Source: CAWJKP01 sp963843465 (GTDB lineage Bacteria > Planctomycetota > Planctomycetia > Pirellulales > Thermoguttaceae). Taken from it: a DNA stretch of 64,000 bases. This document shows positions 36,163 to 44,913 of the stretch, piece by piece (the stretch's first letter is position 1; every line of letters starts with the position of its first letter). Made by a program: the position numbers and the translations under genes. Location: NCBI GenBank assembly GCA_963843465.1, contig CAWJKP010000003.1, forward strand, positions 806,001 to 870,000, given 5' to 3'. Below the pieces are notes generated by a model that had not been told where the DNA came from, ran no database searches, and saw only the letters and a list, made by a program, of their open reading frames with translations.

Positions 36163-37153
36163 TTACGGCTCTTTGAGCCCCAGCCGGGCCAGCCAGCGAC
36201 CGCGGACCGGTTTCTCCGGCGGGCCGGCGGCGCTGTGGGAGGAGGAGGACGCCAGGGATTTGCGGGCTTCAAACTCCTTGATCCGGTCTTCGAGCTCCGC
36301 GCGTTGGCGGGCGATCGCTGCCCGCTCGATGGAGGTTTCGATCTCCGACTGCCGCATCTGCTCCTCCCACTGCTGTTTCAGGCGGCGGAGGTTCTCCCGC
36401 TCTTCGCGAACCACGGCGTCCTTGTCCAAGAGCTGGCCCACGGCCGCCGCACCCACGGCCAGGCTGCCGAGATTGCTGGCCTGGTTCTGCAGGACTTGCT
36501 GGAGCGCCTCGATCTCGGCCTGCTTGTCGGCGATGATCCGGTCGGTCTTCTCGACCACCTCCCGGATCTGAAGGCGCTGCTGGTCGCCGTCCGCATCTTC
36601 TGCATCAGCCGTTTCGGCTTCGAGCCGGGCCACGATGCGGCGTTTCTCCGCTTCCCAATCGAGCACTCCGCCGGATAGAGGGCGTGGCTGCTCGACCGAT
36701 CTCTCCCGCCGGGCGAGCTGTTGTTCCAGCTCCTGGACGCGGTTCCGCAGCCCGCGGGCCTCGTCGAGCACCTTCTCGTAGCGGCGGAGAAAGTCGCCGT
36801 CGGCCTGCTGCACCGAGCCTTGGTCCTGATCGAGGACCTGACTGCGGGCCTTCTCCCATTCCGCCTGCCGGCTCTCCAACTCCACGCGGAGACTGCGCAG
36901 GTGATCCGACAGCCGGTCGAGCTCCTCCCCGCGCTGGTCGTTCTCCCGCCGGCTGCGCTGCGACTGGCTGTGGGTGAGCTCCAGCTCTTCGCAGATCCGC
37001 TGAACCTGGCCGGTCAGCTCCGCCTGGGCCTCCTCAAGCCGCTGCCGCTGGCCGGCCAGGAACTGCTCGGCGCAAGCGCTGTTGGTCCAGGGCGTGGGCG
37101 AAGTCGTCGGCCCACGTCTCGCCGGAGGATGCCACGCTGGCCGGATCTTGCAT
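36163..37153 (-). CDS. Coiled-coil protein upstream of glycosyltransferase (one frameshift)
   Basis: About 330 residues. Almost the whole length from residue ~25 is long coiled coil (RLEEAQAELTGQVQRICEELELTHSQSQ to ERAAIARQRAELEDRIKEFEARK). The visible frame reads left from 37200 but its first ~40 residues are poor. In the next frame MQDPASVASSGETWADDFAHALD runs into it if one C of CC near 37078 is removed (HALDNSACAEQFLAGQRQ), so ATG 37153 is the likely start. No domain recognised. It lies upstream of the glycosyltransferase and downstream of motB/motA on the same strand. Confidence 0.55.
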
Positions 37154-37330
37154 CGTTGGGGCCTGCGGAATAACAGGCCCTTCCCAAGGATAGAGAGCAT
37201 TTCTCGTTCGCGAGTCTACGTTGATATAGGTCACGCGACGGCCCGCGTCAAACAGTTGCACCGGTGGCAACGATCGTGGGGATTGTGCGGCTTCGTCGCG
37301 TCGGTGCCACTGCCGGCTTGTCCAGCAGTC

Positions 37331-37780
37331 GTAGGGTGGGACAAGGCCGCCTCGGCCGCGGGCCCACCAAGCGCTGGCGGAAATGGTGGGCCGGCGCTCG
37401 CCTGCGCGAGCTTGTCCCACCCTACCTCTGCCCCGATCGCCGCACGGCCGCGGCCTCGTCGCCGGGATGCGCAAAGTCGTAGGGTGGGACAAGGCCGCCT
37501 CGGCGGCCGCCGGCCCGCCAAGCGCTGGCGGAAATGGTGGGCCGGCGCTCGCCTGCGCGAGCTTGTCCCACCCTACCTCTGCCCCGATCTCCGCACGGCG
37601 CCGGCCTCGTCGCCGGGATGCGCAAAGTCGTAGGGTGGGACAAGGCCGCCTCGGCGGCCGCCGGCCCGCCAAGCGCTGGCGGAAATGGTGGGCCGGCGCT
37701 CGCCTGCGCGAGCTTGTCCCACCCTACCTCTGCCCCGATCTCCGCACGGCGCCGGCCTCGTCGCCGGGATGCGCAAAGTC
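37331..37780. repeat. Tandem triplication of hairpin repeat plus motB 3' end
   Basis: Three units beginning at 37331, 37479 and 37630 (148 and 151 bp apart). Each holds the GTAGGGTGGGACAAGGCCGC hairpin and a copy of the segment encoding DFAHPGDEAGAVRRSGQR-stop, the last 18 codons of the motB-like gene. The true motB 3' end is the rightmost copy (37724-37780). The TAG stop is the TAG of GTAGGGTGGG. Confidence 0.9.
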
Positions 37781-38491
37781 GGTCACCAGGATGTCCAGCA
37801 GGTAGACGTTGACGCGGGAATTCTGCCGGGCGTAGGCCTTGGGATCGCGACGCGGCACGGGCTCGGTGGCTCCGGCCACGCCCATGCGGATCCGCTTGGG
37901 ATCGATGCCCATCGCCGTCAAGAGATCGGTGATCCGGCGGCAGCGGGCGTAGGCCAGGTCCCAGGGGTCACGGTAGGGGCAGTCGGGCGGCAGGGGGCGG
38001 CGGGTGGCGTGGCCCAGGACCTCGATCTTCTGCGGCTTGCCCGCCGCGGCGTCGGCGATGCGTTTGAGGTTGGCCTTCTGCGCGTCGCTGGGGTCCACGG
38101 ACAATTCGTCGAAGTAGACCGAGCCGCCCAGGCCGGCCAGATCGCCCGCCGCGGGGATGTTGGCCCGGCCGAACTGCCGTCCGCTGGCGGCGTCGTCGGC
38201 CTGGGGCGCCAGCACCAGCCGCCGCGGCCCGTCGCCTCCGCCGGCGCCCTGGTGAGGCTGGCCGTTCTTGTAGAATCCCATGCCGGGCTTGACAAACGGC
38301 CGCCACTGCGGGCCGAAACGATACTCGATCGACTCCATGGCCGCCGCCTTCCGGCCCTCGTTCCTGGCCGTCGCCAGGGCGAACATGATCACGAAGAACG
38401 ACATCATGATGGTGATCATGTCGGCGAACGACACCATCCACTCCGGCGCTCCGTCCGGTTTCTCCTCGACCGCAGGCGTCATTGAATTCAT
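37724..38491 (-). CDS. motB: MotB/OmpA-family protein
   Basis: 255 residues. The N-terminus EKPDGAPEWMVSFADMITIMMSFFVIMFAL is the MotB plug-and-helix with the proton-carrying Asp (SFADM). The C-terminal OmpA-like peptidoglycan-binding domain has VYFDELSVDPSDAQKANLKRIAD, KIEVLGHATRRPLP and SRVNVYLLD. Works with MotA as a proton-driven stator or energy-transducing channel. No flagellar genes are near, so it may serve gliding, pili or transport. The last 18 residues are encoded by a segment that has been triplicated with the following hairpin repeat. Confidence 0.85.
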   Translation of the reverse strand: MNSMTPAVEEKPDGAPEWMVSFADMITIMMSFFVIMFALATARNEGRKAAAMESIEYRFGPQWRPFVKPGMGFYKNGQPHQGAGGGDGPRRLVLAPQADDAASGRQFGRANIPAAGDLAGLGGSVYFDELSVDPSDAQKANLKRIADAAAGKPQKIEVLGHATRRPLPPDCPYRDPWDLAYARCRRITDLLTAMGIDPKRIRMGVAGATEPVPRRDPKAYARQNSRVNVYLLDILVTDFAHPGDEAGAVRRSGQR

Positions 38492-38540
38492 AGGGTAACC
38501 GGCGACAAGACCGAAAGAACGAAGTCAGTCGCTTCTCAAT

Positions 38541-38597
38541 GTAGTAGGCACACGCCGTGTGCCGTGGCGGACGGCACACGGCGTGTGCCTGCTACAT
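38541..38597. repeat. Paired GGCACACGCCGTGTGCC palindromes
   Basis: Two inverted copies of GTAGTAGGCACACGCCGTG between motA and motB; may attenuate or process the transcript. Confidence 0.9.
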
Positions 38598-38607
38598 TAA
38601 CCGCCTC

Positions 38608-39396
38608 TTACGCGGCCGCCGGCTCCACCCGGGTCGGCTGCCGCAGTTTCGCCGGCAAGAACGTCTCGAGCTTGTGACGGACGATCCGCGGGCTGTCGCC
38701 GGACTGAATCGCCTGCACGCCGCGGAGCACGATCTGCTTGATCAGCATCTCCTCGTGGCTGAGGAAGGAGAGCTTCTCGGTCATGGGGATGCACAGCAGG
38801 TTGGCGGTCACGGCCCCGTAGAGCGTGCCGATCAGGGCCACGGCCATCGAGGGGCCGATGGTGTCCGGATCGTCGAGGTTGCCCAACATCATGATCAGCC
38901 CCAAGAGCGTGGCGATCATGCCGAAGGCCGGGCCGCAGCGCCCCACCAATTCCAGCACCCGCTTGTTCTCCCGGTGCCGGCCGGACGCGGCCTCGATCTC
39001 CGTCCGCAGGATCTGATCGACCGACTCCGGCCGCGCCCCGTCGACCGCCAGTTGGACCCCCAGCACCAGCAGCGGATTCTGGCCCTCCTCGGTCTTCCGC
39101 TCCAAGGCCAGCAACCCGTTTTTGCGGGCGATCTCCGCCAGCTCGACAATCTGGTCGATCACCGCCCGGGGATCCTCGTGCTGGTGAAAGAACAGCTTCT
39201 TGCCGATGGCGAACAGCCGCAACACCTGGCGCAGCGGAAAACCCACCAGCGCCACCGCCACCGCCCCGCCAAAGACCATCATCATCGCCGGCGGATCGAT
39301 GAACTTCAGCAGCGAGACCTTGGCCTCGCCCACGAACAACACGCCGATCATCATCGAGAAGCCGATCAGCAGGCCGATAGGGGTGCTCTTCTCCAT
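38608..39396 (-). CDS. motA: MotA/ExbB-type proton channel protein
   Basis: 262 residues, ATG 39396 after GAGGAAG; the longer frame to 39543 reads through repeats. Four membrane helices: TPIGLLIGFSMMIGVLFVG, FIDPPAMMMVFGGAVAVALVGF, PAFGMIATLLGLIMMLGNL and MAVALIGTLYGAVTANLLCIP. The last two with GMIATLLGL and ALIGTLYGA are the conserved MotA/TolQ/ExbB channel. The cytoplasmic loop IVELAEIARKNGLLALE is typical of MotA. It forms the inner ring of the stator with the motB product downstream. It is 117 bp ahead of motB with a paired palindrome between. Confidence 0.9.
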   Translation of the reverse strand: MEKSTPIGLLIGFSMMIGVLFVGEAKVSLLKFIDPPAMMMVFGGAVAVALVGFPLRQVLRLFAIGKKLFFHQHEDPRAVIDQIVELAEIARKNGLLALERKTEEGQNPLLVLGVQLAVDGARPESVDQILRTEIEAASGRHRENKRVLELVGRCGPAFGMIATLLGLIMMLGNLDDPDTIGPSMAVALIGTLYGAVTANLLCIPMTEKLSFLSHEEMLIKQIVLRGVQAIQSGDSPRIVRHKLETFLPAKLRQPTRVEPAAA

Positions 39397-39862
39397 GACG
39401 GGTCTTCCTCGGTTAGCCCCGGCGGCCACGCCGGCATTGGGGTCGGACGACAAATGAGCACCGCATTCCGCCGTCCTCCTCTCGCTCTGCGAGAGGGATA
39501 ACGTCACGCGGAGCGTGACGAGTACGGCCGCAGGGTGTCTCACTTTACCTGATCGGCAGAAGTTCCCACAGTCGCCGAGTCGATTGGCCCAAGAGCGAAA
39601 GAATCAGACGCTGACGAATCTGCCGGGAATCCCCAACTTGCACTTGCCGCACGATCCAACGAAAATGAGGACGGCGACTGGGGATGGGTCGCTTGGGGAT
39701 GGGTAGGGTGCGGATGGGTAGGGTGCGGATGGGTAGGGTGGGACAAGGCCGCCTTGGCGGCCGCCGGCCCACCAAGAGCAGGATTGGTGGGCCGGCGCTC
39801 GCTTGCGCGAGCTTGTCCCACCCTACTGGTCTTGATCGTCAAAGCCCATAAGGAGAGAAAGG
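39397..39862. other. Gene-free region with repeats
   Basis: Contains a GCCCCGGCGGCCACGCCGG unit (39413-39432), a GTCACGCGGAGCGTGAC palindrome (39503-39519), about three tandem GGATGGGTAGGGTGC units (39690-39733), and a full GTAGGGTGGGACAAGG hairpin repeat (39733-39826). No gene recognised. Confidence 0.7.
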
Positions 39863-41050
39863 ATGAAGAACCTTGCAACGATCGCGTTGCTCGCTATTGC
39901 CGCAACGTGCCTGCCAGCGTGGACGTTTGCAAGCAACCAGGAAGTCGCAGAGCAGATCGGCAACCGCCTTCGGGAGAGTGGCCGACTGCACGACTTCCGC
40001 ATCAAGATCCTTTTTCAAGACGGTACGGCGACGCTCAGCGGGAGCGTGGGTAGTCCGTCGCAAATCGATCAGGCGGTCGAAATGGCCAGAGGAGTGCCCG
40101 GAGTCCGCCGGGTTGTCAACGAATTGAAAATCGCGCCTGAGTTGACAAAATCCGTCCCCATGAAGCCTGACGATCTCCCAGGAGTTGCTGATGCAAAGGC
40201 GCCAGCCACCCGCCCAACAGGTACAGTCCTCCACTCGCGGGAAGCCCCCATCGGCTCCCTCGGCTTTCGCCTTGGCAGTCCCCTGACGCTGGAAGGCAAC
40301 CGGGACGACGACTTCAAGACCGGCGACCAAACGCTGCTGATCGACACGGTAAACGGCAAGAGACTCGGCGAGCATATCGCAATTTGGGTCGAAAATGTCG
40401 AGCTTCCTCCGCCGCAATTCCGTTGCGTTCTGAAGGGCTACGAGATGGCCAGGATGATCGGCGTCCCACCCGCCGTCGAACAGGCGGAAAAGGCGGAGAA
40501 GAAGGCTGGCGAGAAAACTGGCGTTCTCCAGCCCGGTTTTCAGAGTGACCTCAACATTCCTTTTGTCCAGGCCGGTTGGCAGGTGGAACCCTACTTCGTG
40601 GCCCTCTCGCATGTTGCGCTGAAGGACGTCGCCTTGAAGAGCGACCCGGTAGCCGCCATCCGATCCGCACTGCCGGAAGGTTGGACCATCAAGGTGGAAG
40701 ACGATACCTATCCACCGCACCGAGCCGCCGGCAAGGGAAAGGCTATCCTTCTGCGGCCGAGCTACCGCCAGAGCGCGGAGGTCATCGTATACCTCATGCC
40801 TTCCGATTATCAGGATGGCGAGAAAGTCTCTACCGAAGTCAAGAAACCGACGAGCCATCCGGCGAGCGTGGTCGCTGAGGTTCCTTCGTGCAAAATCTAT
40901 TATTGGGATGCGAATGGCCATTTTGCTGCTGGATGGCCCGGGGGGGCGGACGACATCCTCAAGGCGCTTCTGAAGACGAGTTCGAGTGTCAGCCAACCAC
41001 CGCCACAGCAGCGGATGAGACAGGGCAAGCCGAACGGGCAGATCAAATGA
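39863..41050 (+). CDS. Secreted BON-domain protein
   Basis: 395 residues, ATG after AAGGAGAGAAAGG. Signal peptide MKNLATIALLAIAATCLPAWTFA. Residues ~26-92 form a BON domain: QEVAEQIGNRLRESGRLHDFRIKI, FQDGTATLSGSV, VEMARGVPGVRRVVNEL. BON domains bind membranes or act in envelope attachment. The remaining ~300 residues hold no family I can name, with segments FVALSHVALKDVALKSDP, GWTIKVEDDTYPP and ILLRPSYRQSAEVIVYLMP. Probably periplasmic. A MITE-like element follows within 25 bp. Confidence 0.75.
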   Translation: MKNLATIALLAIAATCLPAWTFASNQEVAEQIGNRLRESGRLHDFRIKILFQDGTATLSGSVGSPSQIDQAVEMARGVPGVRRVVNELKIAPELTKSVPMKPDDLPGVADAKAPATRPTGTVLHSREAPIGSLGFRLGSPLTLEGNRDDDFKTGDQTLLIDTVNGKRLGEHIAIWVENVELPPPQFRCVLKGYEMARMIGVPPAVEQAEKAEKKAGEKTGVLQPGFQSDLNIPFVQAGWQVEPYFVALSHVALKDVALKSDPVAAIRSALPEGWTIKVEDDTYPPHRAAGKGKAILLRPSYRQSAEVIVYLMPSDYQDGEKVSTEVKKPTSHPASVVAEVPSCKIYYWDANGHFAAGWPGGADDILKALLKTSSSVSQPPPQQRMRQGKPNGQIK

Positions 41051-41074
41051 TTCGTTTAGTGCCGACAAAGCAAT

Positions 41075-41178
41075 TAGGACCGGCGCGGAAACGAGTGTCG
41101 TCTTTCGCTCCGCGAAAGAACGCAGCTTTCGCGGAGCGAAAGGCGACAATACGACAGGTATTGATTTGCCGCTCCTTA
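41075..41178. repeat. MITE-like repeat family 2, copy 2
   Basis: Ends TTAGGACCGGCG and TTGCCGCTCCTTA, core TTTCGCTCCGCGAAAG and CTTTCGCGGAGCGAAAGGCG. About 104 bp. A GGCACACGCCGTGTGCC pair follows at 41194-41246. Confidence 0.85.
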
Positions 41179-41193
41179 CTGTCGCATGTCAAT

Positions 41194-41246
41194 GTAGTCG
41201 GCACACGCCGTGTGCCGCTTTGGACGGCACACGGCGTGTGCCTACC
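41194..41246. repeat. Paired GGCACACGCCGTGTGCC palindromes overlapping a gene start
   Basis: GTAGTCGGCACACGCCGTG and its inverted copy. The candidate GTG start of the following gene (41236) lies inside the second arm. Confidence 0.85.
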
Positions 41247-43389
41247 ACTGACCGCATTACGGACCGTCCTGCTGGGCCTGCTCGTTCTTACCGCCCGGCC
41301 GGCTGCCGCCCAACAGGCGGTTCCCGCCGCGGCACCGTCGGCCGACGCCGCCGCGGCGGACGCTTCGCAGCCTCTCGTCCAGGAGTGGAACAAGGAAGGC
41401 TACAACTTCTGGACGGAGCTGAAGACGAGCCTCGACCAGGACGCCTATGCGGACGCGGCCGAGCTGGTCTTCCACACGCTGCCCCAGGTGGACCGCGGCC
41501 TGATGCCCGACTACCGCGACCCCGACTTGCTGCTGCCGTTGGCCACGATGATCGGCCTGGTGATGCGGGACCATCCGCCGCTGCGTGACTCGCTCAGCGG
41601 GCGGTTCGGCGAGCTGGGCCGGCTGCGGCTGCACGCGGCGATCGCCGCCGGCAACGTTTCCCAGATCGAGTCGCTGGCCGTGCAGTTCGCCGGGACCGAC
41701 GTGGCCTGCGAGGCGGATCGCTGGCTGGGCGACCGCTGGCTGGCGGCCGGCCGGATCGCCGAGGCCCTGGACCGCTACCAACAGGCCCTGCCGCTGTTGG
41801 CTGCTGAAGAGCAACCCTCGCTGGCCGCCCGGATGCGGTTGGCCGGGGCCGTCGAGGGCCGCCTGATCGGCCAACCGCTGCTGTCGCCGGTGGCCTTGGG
41901 CAGCCGGCGGTACGATCCGGCGGCCTTCGAGGCGATGATCGCCGGGCTGCGGCAGCGCCGTTTATCGCGGGCGGCCGACGAGCCGATCGGTGGCATGGAT
42001 GAGCCGCCCTTGGGCGCCGCCCCGCCGCCGGGCCGCTACGAAGCCAAGCCGTGGGCCTCGCTGGCCCCCGACGACGCCTGGCAGCCGGCGCCCGAGAAGG
42101 CGGTCGAAAAGAGGGAGAAGTGGAAGCCCAACGCGGGCCTGCTCTGGGCCGCGGCCGGCGGCGATCTGTTGATCCTGGCCGGCGATCGCGCGGTCGCCGC
42201 GCTGGAGGTGTCCAGTGGCCAGCGCGTCTGGACCACCAACATGGCTGATCCAGGCTCCGCTCCCCGGTTCTGGCGGGAAGTGCCCCTCAAGCCCTTGGTG
42301 GCCGATGGCCGGATCTACCTCCGCCGTTGGAGCCAGCGAGGTCCCGGGCTGGTCTGCCTGGACCTGGAGCATGGCAAGACGGTCTGGTCCAGCCAGTCCC
42401 AGGTGGATTCGGACCACGGCAAAAAGGGCTGGTCCGGCCACCTCAAGGACTTCGTGGTCTCCAACCCGCTGGCCGACCGCGGCCGGCTTCTGGCCCTGAC
42501 GCTCACCGAGGACAAGAGCTTTCCCGAGAGGCGAGGGAAGAAAAAGGAGAAGTCGCCGGGCGGCCGCGACGAGCCGCAGCATTGGGCCTATTGGCAGTTG
42601 TCGCTGGCGTCGCTGGACCCGCTTTGGGGTCAGGTGCTGCAACGGTGGCCGATCGTCTTGCTTCGCGATCCGGGCTGGGGCGTGCCCGCCTGCCAGGCCG
42701 TCGCCGCCGGCGACCAGATCGTGGCCAGCCTGCCGGGCGTGGTGCTCTCGATCGACCGCGGCGGCTCGATCCGCTGGGTCCGCCGCTTGAGCGTGCCGCA
42801 AGTCTCGGCGGACCACGGCCGCTCCGCGTCGCCGCTCATGGTCGCCGACGGATTGGCACTGGTGATGACCCCCTCGGGCGACAGTGCCGGCGTGGCCGCC
42901 GGGGCCAACAAGGTCCAATGCTTGGAGCTGAGCTGTGGCCGGCGGTTGTGGGAAAACGCCTCCCTGGACGACATCCTGCGGCTGGCCGGGGTCGTCGGCG
43001 GCCGGCTGATCGTGGAAGATTTGGCCGGGCTCACGGCGTTGGAGACGGCCGACGGTCGCGTCGCCTGGCGGCATCCGATCGAGGCCCCGCTCCGCGGCCT
43101 GTTGTGCGGCGGGCCCGGCCGGCTGATGTATACGTGCCTCGAACGGGACGAAGCCGACTCGCCGCACCCGGTGCTCGCCTGGCTTCACGTGGCAACGGGC
43201 CAGTCAACGTCGCATCCCCTGGAGAAGATCGAATTGCCGCGTAAGGGGAAAAGGCCCTTGCCCTTTTCCTTGGGCCCCATTTTCACGATCGGCCCTCGGC
43301 TGCTGGCCGCCTACCGCGACAACACGCAGGGCCGCAAGCTCCAGGGCCTGATGGAGCTGGTTCCGGTCGCCGATTCACCCGCGAGATAG
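41236..43389 (+). CDS. Secreted PQQ-like beta-propeller protein
   Basis: About 717 residues from GTG 41236. The frame is open from 40888, but the upstream part only translates the BON-gene end, a MITE and a palindrome. A signal peptide (ALRTVLLGLLVLTARPAAAQ) follows GTG 41236, which lies inside a repeat, so the start is uncertain. Residues ~60-300 are helical, TPR-like (WLGDRWLAAGRIAEALDRYQQAL). The C-terminal half is a PQQ/quinoprotein-like propeller: LLILAGDRAVAALEVSSGQRVWTTN, GLVCLDLEHGKTVWSSQS, GGRLIVEDLAGLTALETADGRVAW. No catalytic metal or PQQ-binding site is obvious; perhaps a scaffold like BamB. Confidence 0.75.
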   Translation: MCLPLTALRTVLLGLLVLTARPAAAQQAVPAAAPSADAAAADASQPLVQEWNKEGYNFWTELKTSLDQDAYADAAELVFHTLPQVDRGLMPDYRDPDLLLPLATMIGLVMRDHPPLRDSLSGRFGELGRLRLHAAIAAGNVSQIESLAVQFAGTDVACEADRWLGDRWLAAGRIAEALDRYQQALPLLAAEEQPSLAARMRLAGAVEGRLIGQPLLSPVALGSRRYDPAAFEAMIAGLRQRRLSRAADEPIGGMDEPPLGAAPPPGRYEAKPWASLAPDDAWQPAPEKAVEKREKWKPNAGLLWAAAGGDLLILAGDRAVAALEVSSGQRVWTTNMADPGSAPRFWREVPLKPLVADGRIYLRRWSQRGPGLVCLDLEHGKTVWSSQSQVDSDHGKKGWSGHLKDFVVSNPLADRGRLLALTLTEDKSFPERRGKKKEKSPGGRDEPQHWAYWQLSLASLDPLWGQVLQRWPIVLLRDPGWGVPACQAVAAGDQIVASLPGVVLSIDRGGSIRWVRRLSVPQVSADHGRSASPLMVADGLALVMTPSGDSAGVAAGANKVQCLELSCGRRLWENASLDDILRLAGVVGGRLIVEDLAGLTALETADGRVAWRHPIEAPLRGLLCGGPGRLMYTCLERDEADSPHPVLAWLHVATGQSTSHPLEKIELPRKGKRPLPFSLGPIFTIGPRLLAAYRDNTQGRKLQGLMELVPVADSPAR

Positions 43390-43393
43390 CGCG

Positions 43394-43434
43394 TCCCCCT
43401 CTCCCTCCGGGAGAGGGTCGGGGTGAGGGGAATC
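43394..43434. repeat. CCCTCTCCCTCCGGGAGAGGG hairpin
   Basis: Same repeat as 6083-6123; sits right after the stop of the propeller gene and could work as terminator. Confidence 0.8.
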
Positions 43435-43463
43435 AGGAATAGACGGGGTTGGATAGCGCGATC

Positions 43464-43533
43464 GGGAGTCCTTGCTTTCCGCTCTTTGCCATGCCGCCAA
43501 CCTTTCCAAAACAAAGACTCCCGACCGCTTTGC
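43464..43533. repeat. Direct repeat, left copy, flanking 43557-44330
   Basis: GGGAGTCCTTGC, TTTGCCATGCC, CCTTTCCAAAACAAA and ACTCCCGACCGC match 44506-44577 in order and spacing. About 70 bp, about 80 % alike by eye. Confidence 0.7.
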
Positions 43534-43556
43534 GTCGTCCTGGAGTTTCGGGCCTG

Positions 43557-44330
43557 CTATTGGCGAAGCTCGACCAATTCGTCAGTACCAATTTGAGGCT
43601 TCAACGTGTTCGTCCGAATGCGTTCTACCACCACGAGAAGACTTGGGCCTTTGTAGCTCTGGGGTGGTTCGTAGACGAGCACTTGATCGTTCGTCGGGTC
43701 GTTGAGGGCGTTGTTTTCCGCGATGTCCCTCCCCCTATCCAGGAATAGCGCCAGTGGTTGCAGCGGGATACACCAAACATCTGGTTCCTTGCCGCCTTCC
43801 ACCCACCGGGCGCGCCGCCTGAAGTTCATCGAGATATCGAGGGCTGTGTTCACTGGCGTTCCCTCGCGGCTCATGCCTTCAGGCAACTTAGCCTCCAAAA
43901 TTTCGATCTCGACGTGCTCGTCGGGAAATAGTACCCGTTTGGCGACCAACGGGGCGAGCCCCTTGGGCGGCCCTGATCGTGCTACATCCCTCGCGGTGCT
44001 GTCGCCCAACCAATAGTAGACGGCCAAACGCCAATCGCCTGCGGGAAGAGAGCCGCGAAAAAGCTTGCCCGGTCCGATACTCAACTGCATCAACCAGCCT
44101 GATTTGATGGACTGAGGAATCGCTATTCGCAGCTCTTCAATCTGCCGTTCGACCGCACGCCGCCGAAGGTCCGCAGTCCGGAGGCGGAGTTCCTGAACGA
44201 TTGTCGCCATTAGCAGGGCCACGCCGAGGGAAAACCAGATCAGGCTGGACAACCGGTACCGATACCAGCGGACTGGTGGGCTTTCGCCATGCTGCTGCCC
44301 AGCCGCCTCGCCGAGTGCCGTGCGAACCAT
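43557..44330 (-). CDS. Single-pass membrane protein of unknown function
   Basis: 257 residues from ATG 44330, which follows GAGGGGG by 6 bp; the frame is open to 44414. One membrane helix near residue 35 (LSSLIWFSLGVALLMATIVQEL), then a helical stretch rich in Arg (TADLRRRAVERQIEELR) and a ~170-residue outer domain (WRLAVYYWLGDSTARD, EHVEIEILEAKLPEGMS). No recognised family. It lies as a single gene between two ~70-bp direct repeats. Confidence 0.6.
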   Translation of the reverse strand: MVRTALGEAAGQQHGESPPVRWYRYRLSSLIWFSLGVALLMATIVQELRLRTADLRRRAVERQIEELRIAIPQSIKSGWLMQLSIGPGKLFRGSLPAGDWRLAVYYWLGDSTARDVARSGPPKGLAPLVAKRVLFPDEHVEIEILEAKLPEGMSREGTPVNTALDISMNFRRRARWVEGGKEPDVWCIPLQPLALFLDRGRDIAENNALNDPTNDQVLVYEPPQSYKGPSLLVVVERIRTNTLKPQIGTDELVELRQ

Positions 44331-44418
44331 AATCGACCCCCTCGCCTGGCTTGGCTCTAACCGATCTTTCCCATTTGCGGCGAACCCGGAACCGGTCCAG
44401 GCTCGCTCGGCCATCCAT

Positions 44419-44464
44419 TATGTAATTCCGGGTAATTCCGGGGTAATTCCGGTAATTCCGGGGA
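44419..44464. repeat. Tandem GTAATTCCGGG repeats
   Basis: Four units of ~11 bp immediately upstream of the single-pass protein gene. May change copy number by slippage. Confidence 0.85.
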
Positions 44465-44505
44465 CACACAACTAAATTATTGGCGCCGGAAGGGATAAAC
44501 GGGTT

Positions 44506-44577
44506 GGGAGTCTTTTCTTGCCACGTCTGTTTGCCATGCCAGCAGCCTTTCCAAAACAAATACTCGCGACCGCCTTA
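44506..44577. repeat. Direct repeat, right copy, flanking 43557-44330
   Basis: Partner of 43464-43533. On the minus strand each copy opens a short frame MFWKG(C/W)(W/R)HGK, suggesting both derive from one gene start or element. Confidence 0.7.
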
Positions 44578-44650
44578 ACCAAGACCTGATGGGATACCCC
44601 CCTTTATGGCCCTTGCGCCCCCGTTTGTCAATCGTCTCCGGCCGTTCGCT

Positions 44651-44738
44651 GGGTGCCACGGGCTTGCCCGTGCTTGGCCGACGTTGGCGGACGAGCACGC
44701 CCACGGCACCGATCAGAAAAGCACGGGACGTGGCACCC
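44651..44738. repeat. GGGTGCCACGGGCTTGCCCGTGC hairpin
   Basis: Inverted ends GGGTGCCACG and CGTGGCACCC with an inner GGGCTTGCCCGTGCT/AGCACGGG pair. Part of the 583-bp gene-free gap 44331-44913, which otherwise shows nothing beyond the repeats listed. Confidence 0.85.
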
Positions 44739-44913
44739 AATGGCCCGTTTTGCTCGTCAAAACCCATCGGGGGTTCCGCGGTTTGGGTAACCTATTTCCC
44801 GCTCGCTGGCCTAGTGAGATTTCCCACGCCCCATAGCGAACCGTTCCCCCCGAGCGTTACAATCAGCGGGATTCTCCATCGAGTTTCGAGGCAGCCAATC
44901 CAGAGGAGCAACC

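Noticed and set aside
37331..37780. CRISPR or coding tandem array
   Set aside because: Long 148-151 bp units made of a hairpin and the motB 3' end; nothing spacer-like.
38491..38608. Zorya-type defence (ZorAB are MotAB-like)
   Set aside because: The proteins have normal MotA/MotB sizes without the long ZorA tail, and no ZorC, ZorD or ZorE gene is adjacent.
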